From Eubacterium sp. (GTDB lineage: Bacteria > Bacillota > Clostridia > Lachnospirales > Lachnospiraceae): a DNA stretch of 34,985 nt. Below, piece by piece: positions 24,599 through 34,648 of this stretch. The DNA is taken from positions 1-34,985 of the forward strand of contig JAEFAB010000044.1 of assembly GCA_016292095.1 (NCBI GenBank). Direction: 5' to 3'. The notes below the pieces were generated by a model. That model did not search any database and was not told the origin of the DNA. It was given only the letters and a program-made list of their open reading frames with translations. Made by a program: the position numbers and the translations under genes. Position 1 is the stretch's first letter, and every line of letters starts with the position of its first letter.

Positions 24599-25093
24599 TT
24601 ATATGGCATAAAATCCTATGATACCCATTACAATTCCAAGAACTGCTCCTACCAAAACATCCTTTGGATAATGAACCCCCGCAACCACTCTGCCGACACA
24701 CATCAATCCTGCACACACTCCTACCGGAATACTAAGTAACGGGCAAATATAGTAAAAGGTCATTGCCACAATCACTGCAGAAAACACATGTCTGCTTGGC
24801 ATGGATTTTCCTCTTTTATTTTTCTTGATTACCGATGGATAATTGAATGCAATATAAGGGCGTTCCTGATTATAAACATAGCGGAACACACTCACCAGTA
24901 CGAAAGATATTCCTGGCACCAACAGTGCCTTCCAAAATCTCATATCCCGGCTGACCATTAAATAAAGCATCAGTAACGGGTACGCCGCATAAATCACAAA
25001 GGTAACGAACATGTTCCAATAAATAATCAGATTTTTTCTCTGTTCCGTAGCGGTTCCCCAATCCATCAGACGAATATAAGTTTCTTTTTTCAT
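24599..25093 (-). CDS. PAP2-family membrane phosphatase (short)
   Basis: A 164-residue membrane protein with the phosphatase motifs NQERPYIAFNYP (motif 1), SMPSRHVFSA (motif 2) and GRVVAGVHYPKDVLVG (motif 3, with His and Asp). It is related to the longer PAP2 at 20548-21198 but shorter. It is 73 bp from the MATE gene and 9 bp from the DUF6472-like gene upstream. Substrate unknown; a lipid-phosphate or undecaprenyl-type substrate is typical. Confidence 0.87.
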   Translation of the reverse strand: MKKETYIRLMDWGTATEQRKNLIIYWNMFVTFVIYAAYPLLMLYLMVSRDMRFWKALLVPGISFVLVSVFRYVYNQERPYIAFNYPSVIKKNKRGKSMPSRHVFSAVIVAMTFYYICPLLSIPVGVCAGLMCVGRVVAGVHYPKDVLVGAVLGIVMGIIGFYAI

Positions 25094-25102
25094 CTGCTCA
25101 TC

Positions 25103-25282
25103 CTATTGCTTTCTGGCAATGCGATATTCATCGCCATAAGAAAAATATGGACAGGAAGCATTTTTAAACTGCATCATGCGTGCCAAATCATCTTCATCCA
25201 TGCTCACAACGCAGGTATACTCCTCATATTCTTCATCATATACATAATTGCTGCAAAACTCACAGCTATACTGTCCACTCAT
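25103..25282 (-). CDS. Small DUF6472-like protein
   Basis: A 59-residue protein beginning MSGQYSCEFCSNYVYDEEYE, followed by EYTCVVSMDEDDLARM, a Cys-Pro pair in NASCPYFSYGDEY, and a basic end (RIARKQ). The three Cys clusters and the acidic tyrosine-rich spacing match my memory of DUF6472, a small Clostridial zinc-ribbon-like family. AAAGGAG precedes the ATG by a few bases. It lies 9 bp from the aminotransferase stop and directly before the short PAP2 gene. No function is known. Confidence 0.7.
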   Translation of the reverse strand: MSGQYSCEFCSNYVYDEEYEEYTCVVSMDEDDLARMMQFKNASCPYFSYGDEYRIARKQ

Positions 25283-25291
25283 AAAACTCCT

Positions 25292-26479
25292 TTACTTCCC
25301 GTAGCTTTCGGCCAATGCCTTGAATGCTGGAAGCGCATCTTCAATCTGCTTTGTCTGAACGCAATATGAAATACGCACATATCCCGGTGTTCCGAAACTG
25401 TCCGCAGGAACTAACAATAATTCCTGTTCTTTTGCCTTTTCACAAAATGCGTGTGCATCTTCTTCCAATGCTTTTACGAATAAGTAAAATGCACCATCCG
25501 GATAAACACAGGAGTATCCCATTTCCGTTAAAGAATTGAATAACAAATCTCTGTTTTCCTTATAGATTGAAATATCCGCAGTATCTGCAATACACTTTTC
25601 AATAACACGCTGATACATGCTGGAGGCACAAACATATCCCAATGCTCTTCCGGAACCGCAAATTGCAGCATACGCATCGGAGAAGTTTTCAATCTTTGGT
25701 GATACAACAATATATCCGATACGTTCTCCCGGTAAAGACAATGCCTTACTGTAAGAATAACAGATAAATGTATTGTTGTAATAATTAACAAGGTAAGGAA
25801 CCTTTGTATCATCATAAACCAGTTCACGATATGGTTCGTCAGTGATCAAGAAAATCGGATGACCGTATTCTTCCTGTTTCTTTTCCAAAAAGCTGCATAA
25901 TTCTTTGATTTTTTCTTCTGTATAAACAACACCGGATGGATTGTTCGGTGAGTTTATAATCACTGCTTTCGTCTTTTCATTAATAGCCTTTTCCAGGTTA
26001 TTGAAGTCAATCTGGAATGTTCCCTCTTCTGACTGAACAGACACCAGTTTTGCTCCGGTTCTTTCCATAAATACACCGTATTCAGGGAAAAACGGAGTAA
26101 ACACGATACATTCGTCATCCTTCTGTAAAATCGCATTTAAAACGATTGTCAAAGAAGCTGCCGCACCACAGGTCATGTAAATATTGTCTCCGGTAAGTGC
26201 TGTTCCGAATCTCCGGTTTGTATATTCCGCAATGGTATTACGAACCTTTGCATCTCCCTGTGCAGAAGTGTATCCGTGAAGTGCTACGGAATCAAAATTT
26301 TCTACCAAATCCTTGATGGCATCGTCTACGCTTTTCGGTGCCGGAACACTTGGGTTTCCGATACTGAAATCAAATACGTTTTCTGCTCCGATTTCTGCTC
26401 TTCTCTTATTACCATATTCAAAAATCTCTCTGATTTCCGAACGGACCTTTCCTAACTGAACTAATGACTCTGTGTACAT
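25292..26479 (-). CDS. PLP-dependent aminotransferase (class I/II)
   Basis: A 395-residue enzyme of fold type I. The PLP lysine is in SYSKALSLPGERIGY. Other features are FSIGNPSVPAPKSV, the NSPNNPSG motif, TDEPYREL and the C-terminal PGYVRISY with the carboxylate-binding Arg. The start ATG at 26479 follows AAAGGAG; a longer start at 26500 is not supported. The family transfers amino groups between amino and keto acids; the substrate cannot be fixed from sequence. It is 27 bp after smpB. Confidence 0.92.
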   Translation of the reverse strand: MYTESLVQLGKVRSEIREIFEYGNKRRAEIGAENVFDFSIGNPSVPAPKSVDDAIKDLVENFDSVALHGYTSAQGDAKVRNTIAEYTNRRFGTALTGDNIYMTCGAAASLTIVLNAILQKDDECIVFTPFFPEYGVFMERTGAKLVSVQSEEGTFQIDFNNLEKAINEKTKAVIINSPNNPSGVVYTEEKIKELCSFLEKKQEEYGHPIFLITDEPYRELVYDDTKVPYLVNYYNNTFICYSYSKALSLPGERIGYIVVSPKIENFSDAYAAICGSGRALGYVCASSMYQRVIEKCIADTADISIYKENRDLLFNSLTEMGYSCVYPDGAFYLFVKALEEDAHAFCEKAKEQELLLVPADSFGTPGYVRISYCVQTKQIEDALPAFKALAESYGK

Positions 26480-26506
26480 TTTATTCTCCTTTCCAATCAC
26501 ACCAGT

Positions 26507-26971
26507 TTATCGAATACGGACTTTAAAGTCTCTTTCGCTTTCTCTCTTCATATCGCGCTTGGCAATATCCTGTCTTTTATCGTAAAGTTTTTTACCGCGT
26601 GCCAATCCGATTTCCACCTTCACAAGACTGCCTTTAAAATAAACACGTAAAGGCACCAGGGTCAGTCCCTTTTCCTTAATCTTTCCGATTAATTTATTAA
26701 TTTCATACTTGTGAAGCATCAGTTTTTTCGGACGCAACGGGTCTTTATTAAAAATATTTCCCTTCTCGTAAGGACTGATATGCATTCCATAAATCATCAC
26801 TTCTCCATGATCAATTCTTACAAAGGATTCTTTAATACTGCAATGTCCCTGTCGCAGGGATTTTACCTCTGTACCATGAAGCACAATTCCCGCTTCATAC
26901 GTATCCTCTATAAAATAATCATGTCTGGCTTTTTTATTGTTTGCAATCAGTCGTTCTGCTCCTTTAGCCAT
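26507..26971 (-). CDS. smpB: SsrA-binding protein SmpB
   Basis: A 154-residue protein of normal SmpB length. It binds tmRNA and the decoding site during trans-translation. Key features are [20 protein letters not shown] near the start, [14 protein letters not shown], the basic [19 protein letters not shown] and a basic C-terminal tail ending FKVRIR. AAAGGAG precedes the ATG. Its place after rnr is the usual Firmicutes arrangement; both act in ribosome rescue and decay of the tagged mRNA. No ssrA gene was found in the window. Confidence 0.96.
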   Translation of the reverse strand: MAKGAERLIANNKKARHDYFIEDTYEAGIVLHGTEVKSLRQGHCSIKESFVRIDHGEVMIYGMHISPYEKGNIFNKDPLRPKKLMLHKYEINKLIGKIKEKGLTLVPLRVYFKGSLVKVEIGLARGKKLYDKRQDIAKRDMKRESERDFKVRIR

Positions 26972-27025
26972 AACTTCTCCTTTAAAAACATATCCTTTAC
27001 TATGATATCTTATTTATCAAATAAA

Positions 27026-29161
27026 TCAACTCTTTGCAATACTAAAATCAACATTTCCCGACGCCTTATCGGCACCTTCCACACGGATGCGAATCGGTTG
27101 TCCTAATTTGTAGGTCTTACGGGTACGTTCACCGGTCATGGAATAGGTTGCCTCATCGAAAACATAGTGGTCATCGGTCATGTTGGACACATGAATGAGA
27201 CCTTCTACGGTATTTTCCAATTCCACATAAATTCCAAATCCGGTTACAGAAGAAATGACACCGTCAAACTCTTCTCCGATATAACTGCGCATATATTCCG
27301 CTTTTTTGATTTTCTCCGTATCTCTTTCCGCCTCATCCGCTCTGCGCTCGTAAGCACTGCAGTTCTTGGTGATTTCCGGCAAAATACTGTTGAAGTGACG
27401 AATCTTCTTTTCGTCGATTTTGTTATGGATCCACAACTTAATAATTCGGTGAATCTGTAAGTCCGGATAACGGCGAATCGGCGAAGTAAAATGGCAATAA
27501 TACGTTGCTGCCAATCCAAAGTGTCCTACACACTGTGGTGTATACTCTGCTCGTTTCATGGAACGAAGAGTCACTCTGCTAATCATTGGTTCCTGAGGGG
27601 TTCCCTCAATCTTTTCCAGCAGCTTCTGCAATTCCTTCGGATGCACCAGATTCTCTCTCTTCTTAACCGAATATCCGAAATTCTCAATAAACTGAGTCAA
27701 CTGATCCATTCGTTGTTCATCAGGCTTTTCATGATTTCTGTAAACAAACGGAATCTTCAACCAATAGAAACATTCCGCTACCGTTTCATTTGCTGCCAGC
27801 ATAAAGTCTTCTATAATTTTGGTTGCTTTATTTCTGTCATAAGGAACAATTTCCACCGGCACACCCTTTTCGTCCAAACGGATTTTGCATTCCGGGAAAT
27901 CAAAATCAATTGCCCCTCTGGCATGTCTTCTGTCACGCAGCAGTTCGGACAATTCTGCCATCATATAGAACATGTCTGCCGCGTCTTTATATTTTTCAAT
28001 CACTTCAGGATTATCAAAAGAAACCACCTGATTTACATCCGTATAGGACATTCTGTGATTGACATTAATCAAAGTTTCTGCAATCTGATAGCTGACAACT
28101 TTTCCCTTCTCGTCAATATTCATCAGACAGCTCAGTGCCAAACGGTCTTCTCCCTCATTTAAGGAACAAATTCCATTGGATAATTTGTGAGGAATCATTG
28201 GAATCACACGGTCCACCAAATACACACTGGTTCCTCTACGGACAGCTTCCTTGTCCAGCGGTGTGTTTTCCCTTACATAATGAGAAACATCTGCAATATG
28301 CACTCCTAACTTATAGAACCCATCTTCCTTGGACAGGGTAATGGCATCATCCAAATCCTTTGCGTCTTCCCCGTCAATAGTCACTGTCATCAGGTCTCGC
28401 AAATCCACTCTTCCGTTTTCGCCACCGACAATCTTATCGCTTTCCGGCACTTCGTCAGGAATCTGTTCTACCTGCTCCATAACCGCTTCCGGGAACTGTT
28501 CCGGAATATCATATTTCTTGATAATGGAAAGAATATCCACTCCCGGGTCATTCTTATGTCCCAGAATTTCAATAATCTCCCCTTCCGGTTTTCTGCCTTT
28601 AGAGCCATAGTCTTTCAACTTTACTACAACCTTGTGTCCGGTGACGGCACCCTTCATATCTTTTTCCGCCACGTAAATGTCACTGGAAATTTTCTGATTG
28701 TCCGGAAGTACATAACCAAACCCTTTGCTTTTTTGGAATAAGCCAACCACCTCTGTAATCTCGTGAGAAAGAACTTTGATCACTTTTCCTTCTCTGCGTC
28801 GTCCTGTCTGATTCGGTTCTACGGTAATTAGTACCATATCGTGATGGAAGGCACCGTTCACACTGCCTTCAGGGATGAAATAATCTTCCTCCTGACCTTC
28901 AACTTCCACAAAGCCAAATCCTCGCTCATTGCTAATAAAAAGACCCTGGATATACTCTTCCTGAGGAATCATATACTTTCCGCGCTTTGTCAAAACAATT
29001 TTCCCTTCGGAAATCAATTCCGATAAAACAATATCTAAAAGCGCCCTGTCTTCTTTCTTCACATTTAAAACAATTACCAGTTCTTTAAATTTCATTGGAA
29101 CATAGGTCTTATCCTTCATCAGTTCCAAAATTATTTTCTTTTTTTCATTTATTAAATCCAC
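27026..29161 (-). CDS. rnr: Ribonuclease R
   Basis: A roughly 711-residue 3'-5' exoribonuclease. Order: N-terminal helix-turn-helix and cold-shock domains (about 1-190), an RNB catalytic domain with VDLRDLMTVTIDGEDAKDL followed by DDAI, and HFTSPIRRYPDLQIHR, then a C-terminal S1 domain (FDGVISSVTGFGIYVELEN). The usual long basic tail is absent, so it is shorter than the B. subtilis enzyme. I prefer the GTG start at 29161 because GAGG lies a few bases upstream; an ATG at 29173 without a good site is the alternative. It sits between secG and smpB. Confidence 0.93.
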   Translation of the reverse strand: MDLINEKKKIILELMKDKTYVPMKFKELVIVLNVKKEDRALLDIVLSELISEGKIVLTKRGKYMIPQEEYIQGLFISNERGFGFVEVEGQEEDYFIPEGSVNGAFHHDMVLITVEPNQTGRRREGKVIKVLSHEITEVVGLFQKSKGFGYVLPDNQKISSDIYVAEKDMKGAVTGHKVVVKLKDYGSKGRKPEGEIIEILGHKNDPGVDILSIIKKYDIPEQFPEAVMEQVEQIPDEVPESDKIVGGENGRVDLRDLMTVTIDGEDAKDLDDAITLSKEDGFYKLGVHIADVSHYVRENTPLDKEAVRRGTSVYLVDRVIPMIPHKLSNGICSLNEGEDRLALSCLMNIDEKGKVVSYQIAETLINVNHRMSYTDVNQVVSFDNPEVIEKYKDAADMFYMMAELSELLRDRRHARGAIDFDFPECKIRLDEKGVPVEIVPYDRNKATKIIEDFMLAANETVAECFYWLKIPFVYRNHEKPDEQRMDQLTQFIENFGYSVKKRENLVHPKELQKLLEKIEGTPQEPMISRVTLRSMKRAEYTPQCVGHFGLAATYYCHFTSPIRRYPDLQIHRIIKLWIHNKIDEKKIRHFNSILPEITKNCSAYERRADEAERDTEKIKKAEYMRSYIGEEFDGVISSVTGFGIYVELENTVEGLIHVSNMTDDHYVFDEATYSMTGERTRKTYKLGQPIRIRVEGADKASGNVDFSIAKS

Positions 29162-29187
29162 TTTGCACCTCATTTTCTATCGCATAA

Positions 29188-29216
29188 GAAAAAGGTGTAG
29201 AACAAATCTACACCTT
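29188..29216 (-). terminator. Terminator between secG and rnr
   Basis: Perfect 10-bp stem (AAGGTGTAGA / TCTACACCTT, arms at 29207-29216 and 29192-29201) with a 5-nt loop, followed on the minus strand by a short T-run. It lies just after the secG stop and some 30 bp before rnr; read-through is needed if rnr has no promoter of its own. Confidence 0.8.
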
Positions 29217-29239
29217 CATAAGTACTTTACTAATCTATC

Positions 29240-29479
29240 TTAGTATCCAATCATATCCATATTTAATACGATTGCAAGAACAAAGAATAATACAACACAA
29301 ACCTTTGTGATCTTTTCTAACTTTCCTTCCATGGAACGTCCTTTGTTCTTTCCCCAATAACTTTCAGCCGCACCACTGATTGCACCTGTAAGTCCTGCCT
29401 GCTTTCCTTCCTGAAGTAAGATTACTACTGAAATTACTATACAAATTATCATAAACACAGCTGTTAAGATCTTTAACAT
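29240..29479 (-). CDS. secG: Preprotein translocase subunit SecG
   Basis: A 79-residue membrane protein with two transmembrane helices: MLKILTAVFMIICIVISVVI at the N-terminus and VCVVLFFVLAIVLNM at the C-terminus. The loop between has the conserved LLQEGKQAGLTGAISGAAES then YWGKNKGRSMEGKLEKIT. SecG supports SecYEG during protein export. The ATG has TAGGAGGTG upstream. It is transcribed from a strong promoter and is the first gene of the secG-rnr-smpB group. Confidence 0.95.
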   Translation of the reverse strand: MLKILTAVFMIICIVISVVILLQEGKQAGLTGAISGAAESYWGKNKGRSMEGKLEKITKVCVVLFFVLAIVLNMDMIGY

Positions 29480-29514
29480 GTGATTTCACCTCCTAAAATA
29501 AATCGAACAGAAAT

Positions 29515-29543
29515 ATATTAGCATAATAGTGGCTGAAAAGCAA
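29515..29543 (-). promoter_or_regulatory. Sigma-A promoter for secG
   Basis: Read on the minus strand: TTGCTT, 17 bp, TAATAT, with an extended TG before the -10. It lies about 35 bp upstream of the secG ATG and after the gpmI terminator. Confidence 0.7.
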
Positions 29544-29575
29544 GTACTTTTACGCTATTTTTTCGTCAATATGTT

Positions 29576-29603
29576 AAAAAGAAGCAACCGTTCCGATTGC
29601 TTC
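29576..29603 (-). terminator. Rho-independent terminator after gpmI
   Basis: GAAGCAATC and GGTTGCTTC pair in a short-loop hairpin (29581-29603), followed by TTTTT on the minus strand. It is 17 bp past the gpmI stop codon. Confidence 0.85.
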
Positions 29604-29619
29604 TTCCAACTCATTATTC

Positions 29620-31161
29620 TTATTTAACAATTAAGGATTTTCCTGTCATTTCCTTTGGCTGTTCCATGCCCATTACTTCAATCAATGTCGGAGCAATATC
29701 AGCAAGACATCCGCCTTCGCGAAGCTTCCATCCTTCTTCTGCATTTACTAAAATGAATGGAACCGGATTGGTTGTATGTGCTGTATGAGGTGCACCTGTT
29801 TCATAATCCACCATCTTTTCAGCATTACCGTGGTCAGCACAAATAAACAATACGCCGTCCATTTCTTTTACTGCTTCCACTGCCTGTCCAACAAGACCAT
29901 CAACTGTTTCAACTGCCTTAACCGCAGCCGGAATCACACCGGTATGTCCAACCATGTCAGGGTTCGCAAAGTTAATAACAATCACATCATATTCATTGGA
30001 CTTAATTGCCTTTACAAGGTTTTCTCCAACTTCAGGAGCGCTCATTTCAGGCTTTAAGTCATAAGTTGCAACTTCCTTTGGAGAGTTTACCAAAATTCTG
30101 TCTTCGTCTTTATTTGGTTCTTCAACACCACCATTGAAGAAGAATGTAACGTGTGCATATTTTTCTGTTTCAGCAAGTCTTAACTGCTTCAAACCGTTGT
30201 TTGCTAAAAATTCTCCAAATGTATTCTTGATTTCTTCTTTTTCGAAAGCAATTAATTTGTTAGGGATTGTTTCATCGTAATCCTTGAAACATACATAAGT
30301 GATGTTTAGGAATGGTCTTTCAAATCCTGTAAACTGATCATCACAAAAGGCTCTTGTAATTTCTCTTGCTCTGTCCGGACGGAAGTTGAAGAAGATTACG
30401 GAATCTCCATCTTTTACTAAAGATAATGGTTCTCCTGCTTCATCAGTGATTACTGTTGGAAGCACGAACTCATCTGTTACATCCTGTGCATAAGAATCAG
30501 CCATTGCCTGAACAGCATCTGTTGCTTTCACGCCTTCTCCTGTTGTAAGAGAATCATATGCTTTCTGTACACGATCCCAGTTATTATCTCTATCCATTGC
30601 ATAGTAACGTCCTGAAAGAGATGCGATTTTACCAACACCGATTTCATTCATTTTTTCCTGAAGTTCAGCAACATAATCTTTTCCTGATGCAGGAGGTGTA
30701 TCACGTCCGTCAAGGAAAGCATGTACATATACTTTTTCAAGACCGTTCTTCTTTGCCATTTCCAGCAATCCGTAAAGATGAGTATTGTGACTATGAACAC
30801 CACCGTCAGATAATAATCCCCAAAGGTGTAAATCAGAATCGTTCTTCTTGCAGTTTTCAATTGCCTGTAATAACACCTTGTTTTCAAAGAATGTTCCATC
30901 CTGGATATCCTTTGTGATTCTTGTGAGATCCTGGTAGATAATTCTTCCGGCACCAATATTCATGTGACCTACTTCTGAATTACCCATCTGACCATCCGGA
31001 AGACCAACAGACATTCCTGAAGCATTTCCTTCCACGAAAGGATAATCCTTCATTAATCCATCCATTACCGGTGTCTTTGCCATAGCAATTGCATTTCCTT
31101 CCGGATTAGAATTCAATCCATAACCATCCAATACCATTAATACAACTGGTTTCTTTGCCAT
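29620..31161 (-). CDS. gpmI: 2,3-bisphosphoglycerate-independent phosphoglycerate mutase
   Basis: A 513-residue Mn2+-dependent enzyme that converts 3- to 2-phosphoglycerate. The alkaline-phosphatase-like motifs are visible: [11 protein letters not shown] at the N-terminus, the nucleophile Ser in [52 protein letters not shown] and [10 protein letters not shown] near the C-terminus. The length is normal. AAAGGAG precedes the ATG. It is 20 bp after the beta-helix gene and probably transcribed with it. Confidence 0.97.
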   Translation of the reverse strand: MAKKPVVLMVLDGYGLNSNPEGNAIAMAKTPVMDGLMKDYPFVEGNASGMSVGLPDGQMGNSEVGHMNIGAGRIIYQDLTRITKDIQDGTFFENKVLLQAIENCKKNDSDLHLWGLLSDGGVHSHNTHLYGLLEMAKKNGLEKVYVHAFLDGRDTPPASGKDYVAELQEKMNEIGVGKIASLSGRYYAMDRDNNWDRVQKAYDSLTTGEGVKATDAVQAMADSYAQDVTDEFVLPTVITDEAGEPLSLVKDGDSVIFFNFRPDRAREITRAFCDDQFTGFERPFLNITYVCFKDYDETIPNKLIAFEKEEIKNTFGEFLANNGLKQLRLAETEKYAHVTFFFNGGVEEPNKDEDRILVNSPKEVATYDLKPEMSAPEVGENLVKAIKSNEYDVIVINFANPDMVGHTGVIPAAVKAVETVDGLVGQAVEAVKEMDGVLFICADHGNAEKMVDYETGAPHTAHTTNPVPFILVNAEEGWKLREGGCLADIAPTLIEVMGMEQPKEMTGKSLIVK

Positions 31162-31181
31162 TTTCTTTTCTCCTTTTATAA

Positions 31182-32471
31182 CTATTTCTTTTTCACCATG
31201 TCGAAGCAGACTTCCTGCTTTTTGAAACTGACACCGACTGCATTTTGAGCAGTTCTGCGACCGTCTCCTAACAGATAAACGACGTCATATCCCGGGAATC
31301 CCGGATCGTTTCCACAGTCTTCGGAAGTGTTGTTTAACATTTCCTTGGCTTCCGACTTTGTAATATATACATAAATCCTACTGTACTGAGAGCCGTTTCC
31401 AATATTTTCCTGAGCTGCAAAGTAAATCGGATTTTTTGTAATCTTTTTAAATGAATTTCCTGTGATATGAATGTTTTTCACACCACTACCTGCGATTGCG
31501 TGAGCTGTCGTCTGCTTGGAAATTTTATTGTTCTTTCCGTTTTTAATAAACTTATTGTTTTTGATGACGGTGTTATCCCAGTTCATCAAATAGACTCCTG
31601 CGTCATACAGGTTTTTAAATGTATTTCCTTCTATCCTTATTTTTTTGTGATAGATGTTTTTCCCATTTTTCTGAGAATAATTATGTGTCCCAACGCCACG
31701 GCTCATGCCATTGAACACACAGTTCTTTACTTTAATATTTCTACACGGAGTCTTATCCTGCTTTGCCCAAATCGAGCCGATTCCGTGTGTTGATGCATCC
31801 GGAAGGTCAATATTGACAGCTTCCTTCACATAGGCTTTTCTAATACTGCTTTTCGTAGCCTTATTGAATTTACAGTCATGAATGTTTACATTTTTAGCGG
31901 CATTCACTTCAATGTAATGATTTCCATTCATTCCTTTAAATGTAATTCCTGAGATTTCAATGTTCTTGCAGTGCAATACATTCATTGCCAAACCCTTCAC
32001 CTTGCACATATCAAAAACTACTTTTCCTTCTCCCAGAATTTTTGCATTGGAAGTTCCATTGTATTTCCCAATAGAATTCTTCACCTGCATTTTATTCTTC
32101 GGAGCAAAACAGAACATCAGCGAACCCGGAGCAATATGCGCTCTGTAGTCCATAATCTTCTTAATCACTACTCCATTCTTAAATTTCATTGTTACATTGG
32201 AAGGGACACTCAAAGAATACTGGAACTTATAGGTTCCTTTCTTAAATGTCAGTGTTCCACCACCCTTTTTTCTCATAGATTCCACAATCTTATTCAGTGC
32301 AAGACTGTGGGCAACGGATTTATCATAAACAGAATGATATTTTTTCGCATAAGAGTCCAACGACCCCGGCGATACCGTTACATTTTTTTTCGCCTGAACC
32401 GGCTTTGCCAATATGAAGCAAATTCCCAGAACCATCACTGTCAGCGAAACGTATTTTCCCATTTTTCTCAT
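31182..32471 (-). CDS. Secreted right-handed beta-helix protein
   Basis: A 429-residue protein. [20 protein letters not shown] leads to a cleavage region near KPVQAKK, a typical signal peptide. The body has [14 protein letters not shown] and [19 protein letters not shown], then repeated strand units of the kind [52 protein letters not shown] and [14 protein letters not shown], the parabolic repeat pattern of pectate-lyase or right-handed beta-helix proteins. GGAG lies eight bases before the ATG. A carbohydrate-active or surface role is possible but no catalytic motif was confirmed. It interrupts the usual tpiA-gpmI neighbourhood and has its own promoter. Confidence 0.82.
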   Translation of the reverse strand: MRKMGKYVSLTVMVLGICFILAKPVQAKKNVTVSPGSLDSYAKKYHSVYDKSVAHSLALNKIVESMRKKGGGTLTFKKGTYKFQYSLSVPSNVTMKFKNGVVIKKIMDYRAHIAPGSLMFCFAPKNKMQVKNSIGKYNGTSNAKILGEGKVVFDMCKVKGLAMNVLHCKNIEISGITFKGMNGNHYIEVNAAKNVNIHDCKFNKATKSSIRKAYVKEAVNIDLPDASTHGIGSIWAKQDKTPCRNIKVKNCVFNGMSRGVGTHNYSQKNGKNIYHKKIRIEGNTFKNLYDAGVYLMNWDNTVIKNNKFIKNGKNNKISKQTTAHAIAGSGVKNIHITGNSFKKITKNPIYFAAQENIGNGSQYSRIYVYITKSEAKEMLNNTSEDCGNDPGFPGYDVVYLLGDGRRTAQNAVGVSFKKQEVCFDMVKKK

Positions 32472-32498
32472 ACAAATCACTCCTTTCAGTTTAATACT

Positions 32499-32527
32499 AT
32501 TATACTGAATTGATTATGGAGTTTCAA
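32499..32527 (-). promoter_or_regulatory. Sigma-A promoter for the beta-helix gene (and probably gpmI)
   Basis: Read on the minus strand: TTGAAA, exactly 17 bp, TATAAT, nearly consensus. It lies after the tpiA terminator and about 28 bp before the start at 32471. Confidence 0.85.
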
Positions 32528-32561
32528 CGAAATCGACTTCAACATTGTATTTTTTTACATG

Positions 32562-32592
32562 AAAAACAGGATACTGAAAAACAGTACCCTGT
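32562..32592 (-). terminator. Rho-independent terminator after tpiA
   Basis: ACAGGGTACTG and CAGTATCCTGT form an 11-bp stem (one G-U) with a 5-nt loop, followed by T residues on the minus strand. It sits 13 bp past the tpiA stop. Confidence 0.88.
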
Positions 32593-32605
32593 CATCAATT
32601 TATTA

Positions 32606-33355
32606 TTATTTATTATAGTTGACAATCTGACCAAAGTCAGCTTTAAGGCTAGCGCCACCAACTAAACCACCATCAATGTCAGGTTTAGCCATAAGTTCTG
32701 CCGCATTTCCTGCGTTCATAGAACCACCGTACTGAATTCTGATTTCAGCAGCTGTTGCGTCATCATAGATTTCAGCGATGCAAGCTCTGATAGCTGCACA
32801 TACTTCTTCAGCCTGATCAGATGTTGCAGTCTTACCTGTTCCGATAGCCCAAATTGGTTCGTAAGCGATAACTGCCTTCTTAGCCTGATCTGCTGTTACA
32901 TTTAAGAATGCAATCTTAATCTGCTGACGGATGAAATCGATAGTGATTCCCTGTTCTCTCTGTTCAAGAGATTCGCCACAACAGATAATTGGAGTAATAT
33001 CATGTTCGAAAGCTTTTAATACTTTCTTGTTTACTGTTTCATCAGTTTCTGCGAAGTATTCTCTTCTTTCAGAGTGACCGATAATAACGTATTTTACTCC
33101 TACATCAGTAAGCATATTTGGAGCGATTTCACCTGTGTAAGCTCCGCTTTCTTCGAAGTACATATTTTCTGCACCGATGTTGATGTTTGTTCCCTTTGTT
33201 GCTTCAATCGCAGGAACAATATCAATAGCAGGTACGCAGAATACTACGTCTACATCTTCGTTTGCTACTAATGGCTTTAATTCTTCAATTAATGCAACTG
33301 CCTCACTTGGAGTTTTGTTCATTTTCCAGTTGCCTGCAATAATTTTCTTTCTCAT
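32606..33355 (-). CDS. tpiA: Triosephosphate isomerase
   Basis: A 249-residue glycolytic TIM-barrel enzyme interconverting dihydroxyacetone phosphate and glyceraldehyde 3-phosphate. Features are the N-terminal [10 protein letters not shown] with catalytic Lys, [11 protein letters not shown] with catalytic His, the Glu in [14 protein letters not shown], and the phosphate-binding [16 protein letters not shown]. The start follows AAGGAG and lies 11 bp after pgk. It is the last gene before a terminator. Confidence 0.97.
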   Translation of the reverse strand: MRKKIIAGNWKMNKTPSEAVALIEELKPLVANEDVDVVFCVPAIDIVPAIEATKGTNINIGAENMYFEESGAYTGEIAPNMLTDVGVKYVIIGHSERREYFAETDETVNKKVLKAFEHDITPIICCGESLEQREQGITIDFIRQQIKIAFLNVTADQAKKAVIAYEPIWAIGTGKTATSDQAEEVCAAIRACIAEIYDDATAAEIRIQYGGSMNAGNAAELMAKPDIDGGLVGGASLKADFGQIVNYNK

Positions 33356-33366
33356 TTTGTTTCTCC

Positions 33367-34572
33367 TTATTTATCGTTTGCTGCTACTACACCAGGAAGG
33401 TCTTTTCCTTCAAGGAATTCAAGAGAAGCTCCACCACCTGTAGAGATGTGAGTCATCTTGTCACCGAATCCAAGGTTGTTAACTGCAGCTGCTGAATCAC
33501 CACCACCGATGATTGTTGTTGCATCTGTTTCAGCCAAAGCTTCTGCTACAGCGATTGTACCTGCAGCAAGACTTGGGTTTTCAGAAACACCCATTGGTCC
33601 GTTCCAAACAACAGTCTTAGCACTCTTAACTGCATCAGCAAATAATTCGCGAGTCTTAGGTCCGATATCAAGACCTTCTTTGTTGTCAGGAATATCATTT
33701 GTAGGAACGATAATTGTATCGATTGGTGCATCGATTGGATCTGGGAATCCGTCACCAGCTACTGTATCGATAGGAAGTAATAACTTCTTACCCATTTCTT
33801 CTGCTTTCTTGATCATATCAAGACAGTAATCAAGCTTTGTATCATCTACTAATGAGATACCAACGTTACCACCCTGAGCCTTGATGAATGTGTAAGCCAT
33901 ACCACCACCAATGATTAATGTATCACACTTTTCAAGAAGGTTGTTGATTACGTTAAGCTTATCAGCAACTTTAGCACCACCAAGGATTGCTACGAATGGT
34001 CTAACCGGGTTGTTTACTGCGTTTCCAAGGAAATCAATTTCCTTCTGCATTAAGTATCCAACAACAGCTGTATCTACATATTCAGTAACACCTACGTTTG
34101 AGCAGTGAGCTCTGTGTGCTGTACCGAAAGCGTCATTTACAAATACATCACAAAGAGAAGCGAGTTCTTTAGAGAATTCTTCACCGTTCTTTGTTTCTTC
34201 TGCACGGTAACGTGTATTTTCTAAGAGAACAACATCACCATCGTTCATTGCTGCAACAGCAGCCTTTGCATTTTCGCCAACAACGTTAGCATCAGCTGCA
34301 AACTTAACTTCCTGTCCTAATAATTCAGAAAGTCTAACAGCTACAGGTGCTAAAGATAATTCAGGCTTTGGTTCTCCCTTTGGCTTTCCAAGATGTGAGC
34401 AAAGAATAACCTTTCCTCCGTCTGCGATTAATTTCTTAATTGTTGGAAGTGCAGCTACAAGACGGTTTTCATCTGTAATCACACCTTCTTTTAAAGGAAC
34501 GTTAAAGTCACAACGAACTAAAACTTTCTGTCCTTTTACATTAATATCATCAACTGATTTCTTATTAAGCAT
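33367..34572 (-). CDS. pgk: Phosphoglycerate kinase
   Basis: A 401-residue glycolytic kinase that makes ATP from 1,3-bisphosphoglycerate. Recognised features are [14 protein letters not shown] near the N-terminus, [34 protein letters not shown], the ATP-site [10 protein letters not shown] and the C-terminal [11 protein letters not shown] plus [15 protein letters not shown]. The start has AAAGGAGC upstream. It is the middle gene of gap-pgk-tpiA. Confidence 0.98.
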   Translation of the reverse strand: MLNKKSVDDINVKGQKVLVRCDFNVPLKEGVITDENRLVAALPTIKKLIADGGKVILCSHLGKPKGEPKPELSLAPVAVRLSELLGQEVKFAADANVVGENAKAAVAAMNDGDVVLLENTRYRAEETKNGEEFSKELASLCDVFVNDAFGTAHRAHCSNVGVTEYVDTAVVGYLMQKEIDFLGNAVNNPVRPFVAILGGAKVADKLNVINNLLEKCDTLIIGGGMAYTFIKAQGGNVGISLVDDTKLDYCLDMIKKAEEMGKKLLLPIDTVAGDGFPDPIDAPIDTIIVPTNDIPDNKEGLDIGPKTRELFADAVKSAKTVVWNGPMGVSENPSLAAGTIAVAEALAETDATTIIGGGDSAAAVNNLGFGDKMTHISTGGGASLEFLEGKDLPGVVAANDK

Positions 34573-34597
34573 ATTTGTGCTCCTTTCATATACATTG

Positions 34598-34629
34598 AAA
34601 GGGCCCGGCCCAAGTAAGCCGGACCCTTT
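34598..34629 (-). other. GC-rich hairpin between gap and pgk
   Basis: Two 12-nt arms (34618-34629 and 34598-34609) pair around an 8-nt loop. The sequence is much richer in GC than its surroundings. No T-run follows on the minus strand; on the plus strand it would be followed by TTTTT. It could be an attenuator, an RNA processing site or a stability element that lets gap be made at a different level from pgk. Confidence 0.6.
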
Positions 34630-34648
34630 TTGGATCTAAATTTTAAAA

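Noticed and set aside
27491-28162. A 223-codon plus-strand frame inside rnr
   Set aside because: It lies wholly within a well-supported gene on the opposite strand and has no start signal; it is a shadow frame.
34598-34629. Terminator of a plus-strand transcript
   Set aside because: The T-run does lie on the plus strand, but no plus-strand gene precedes it, so I list it as a hairpin of unknown role.
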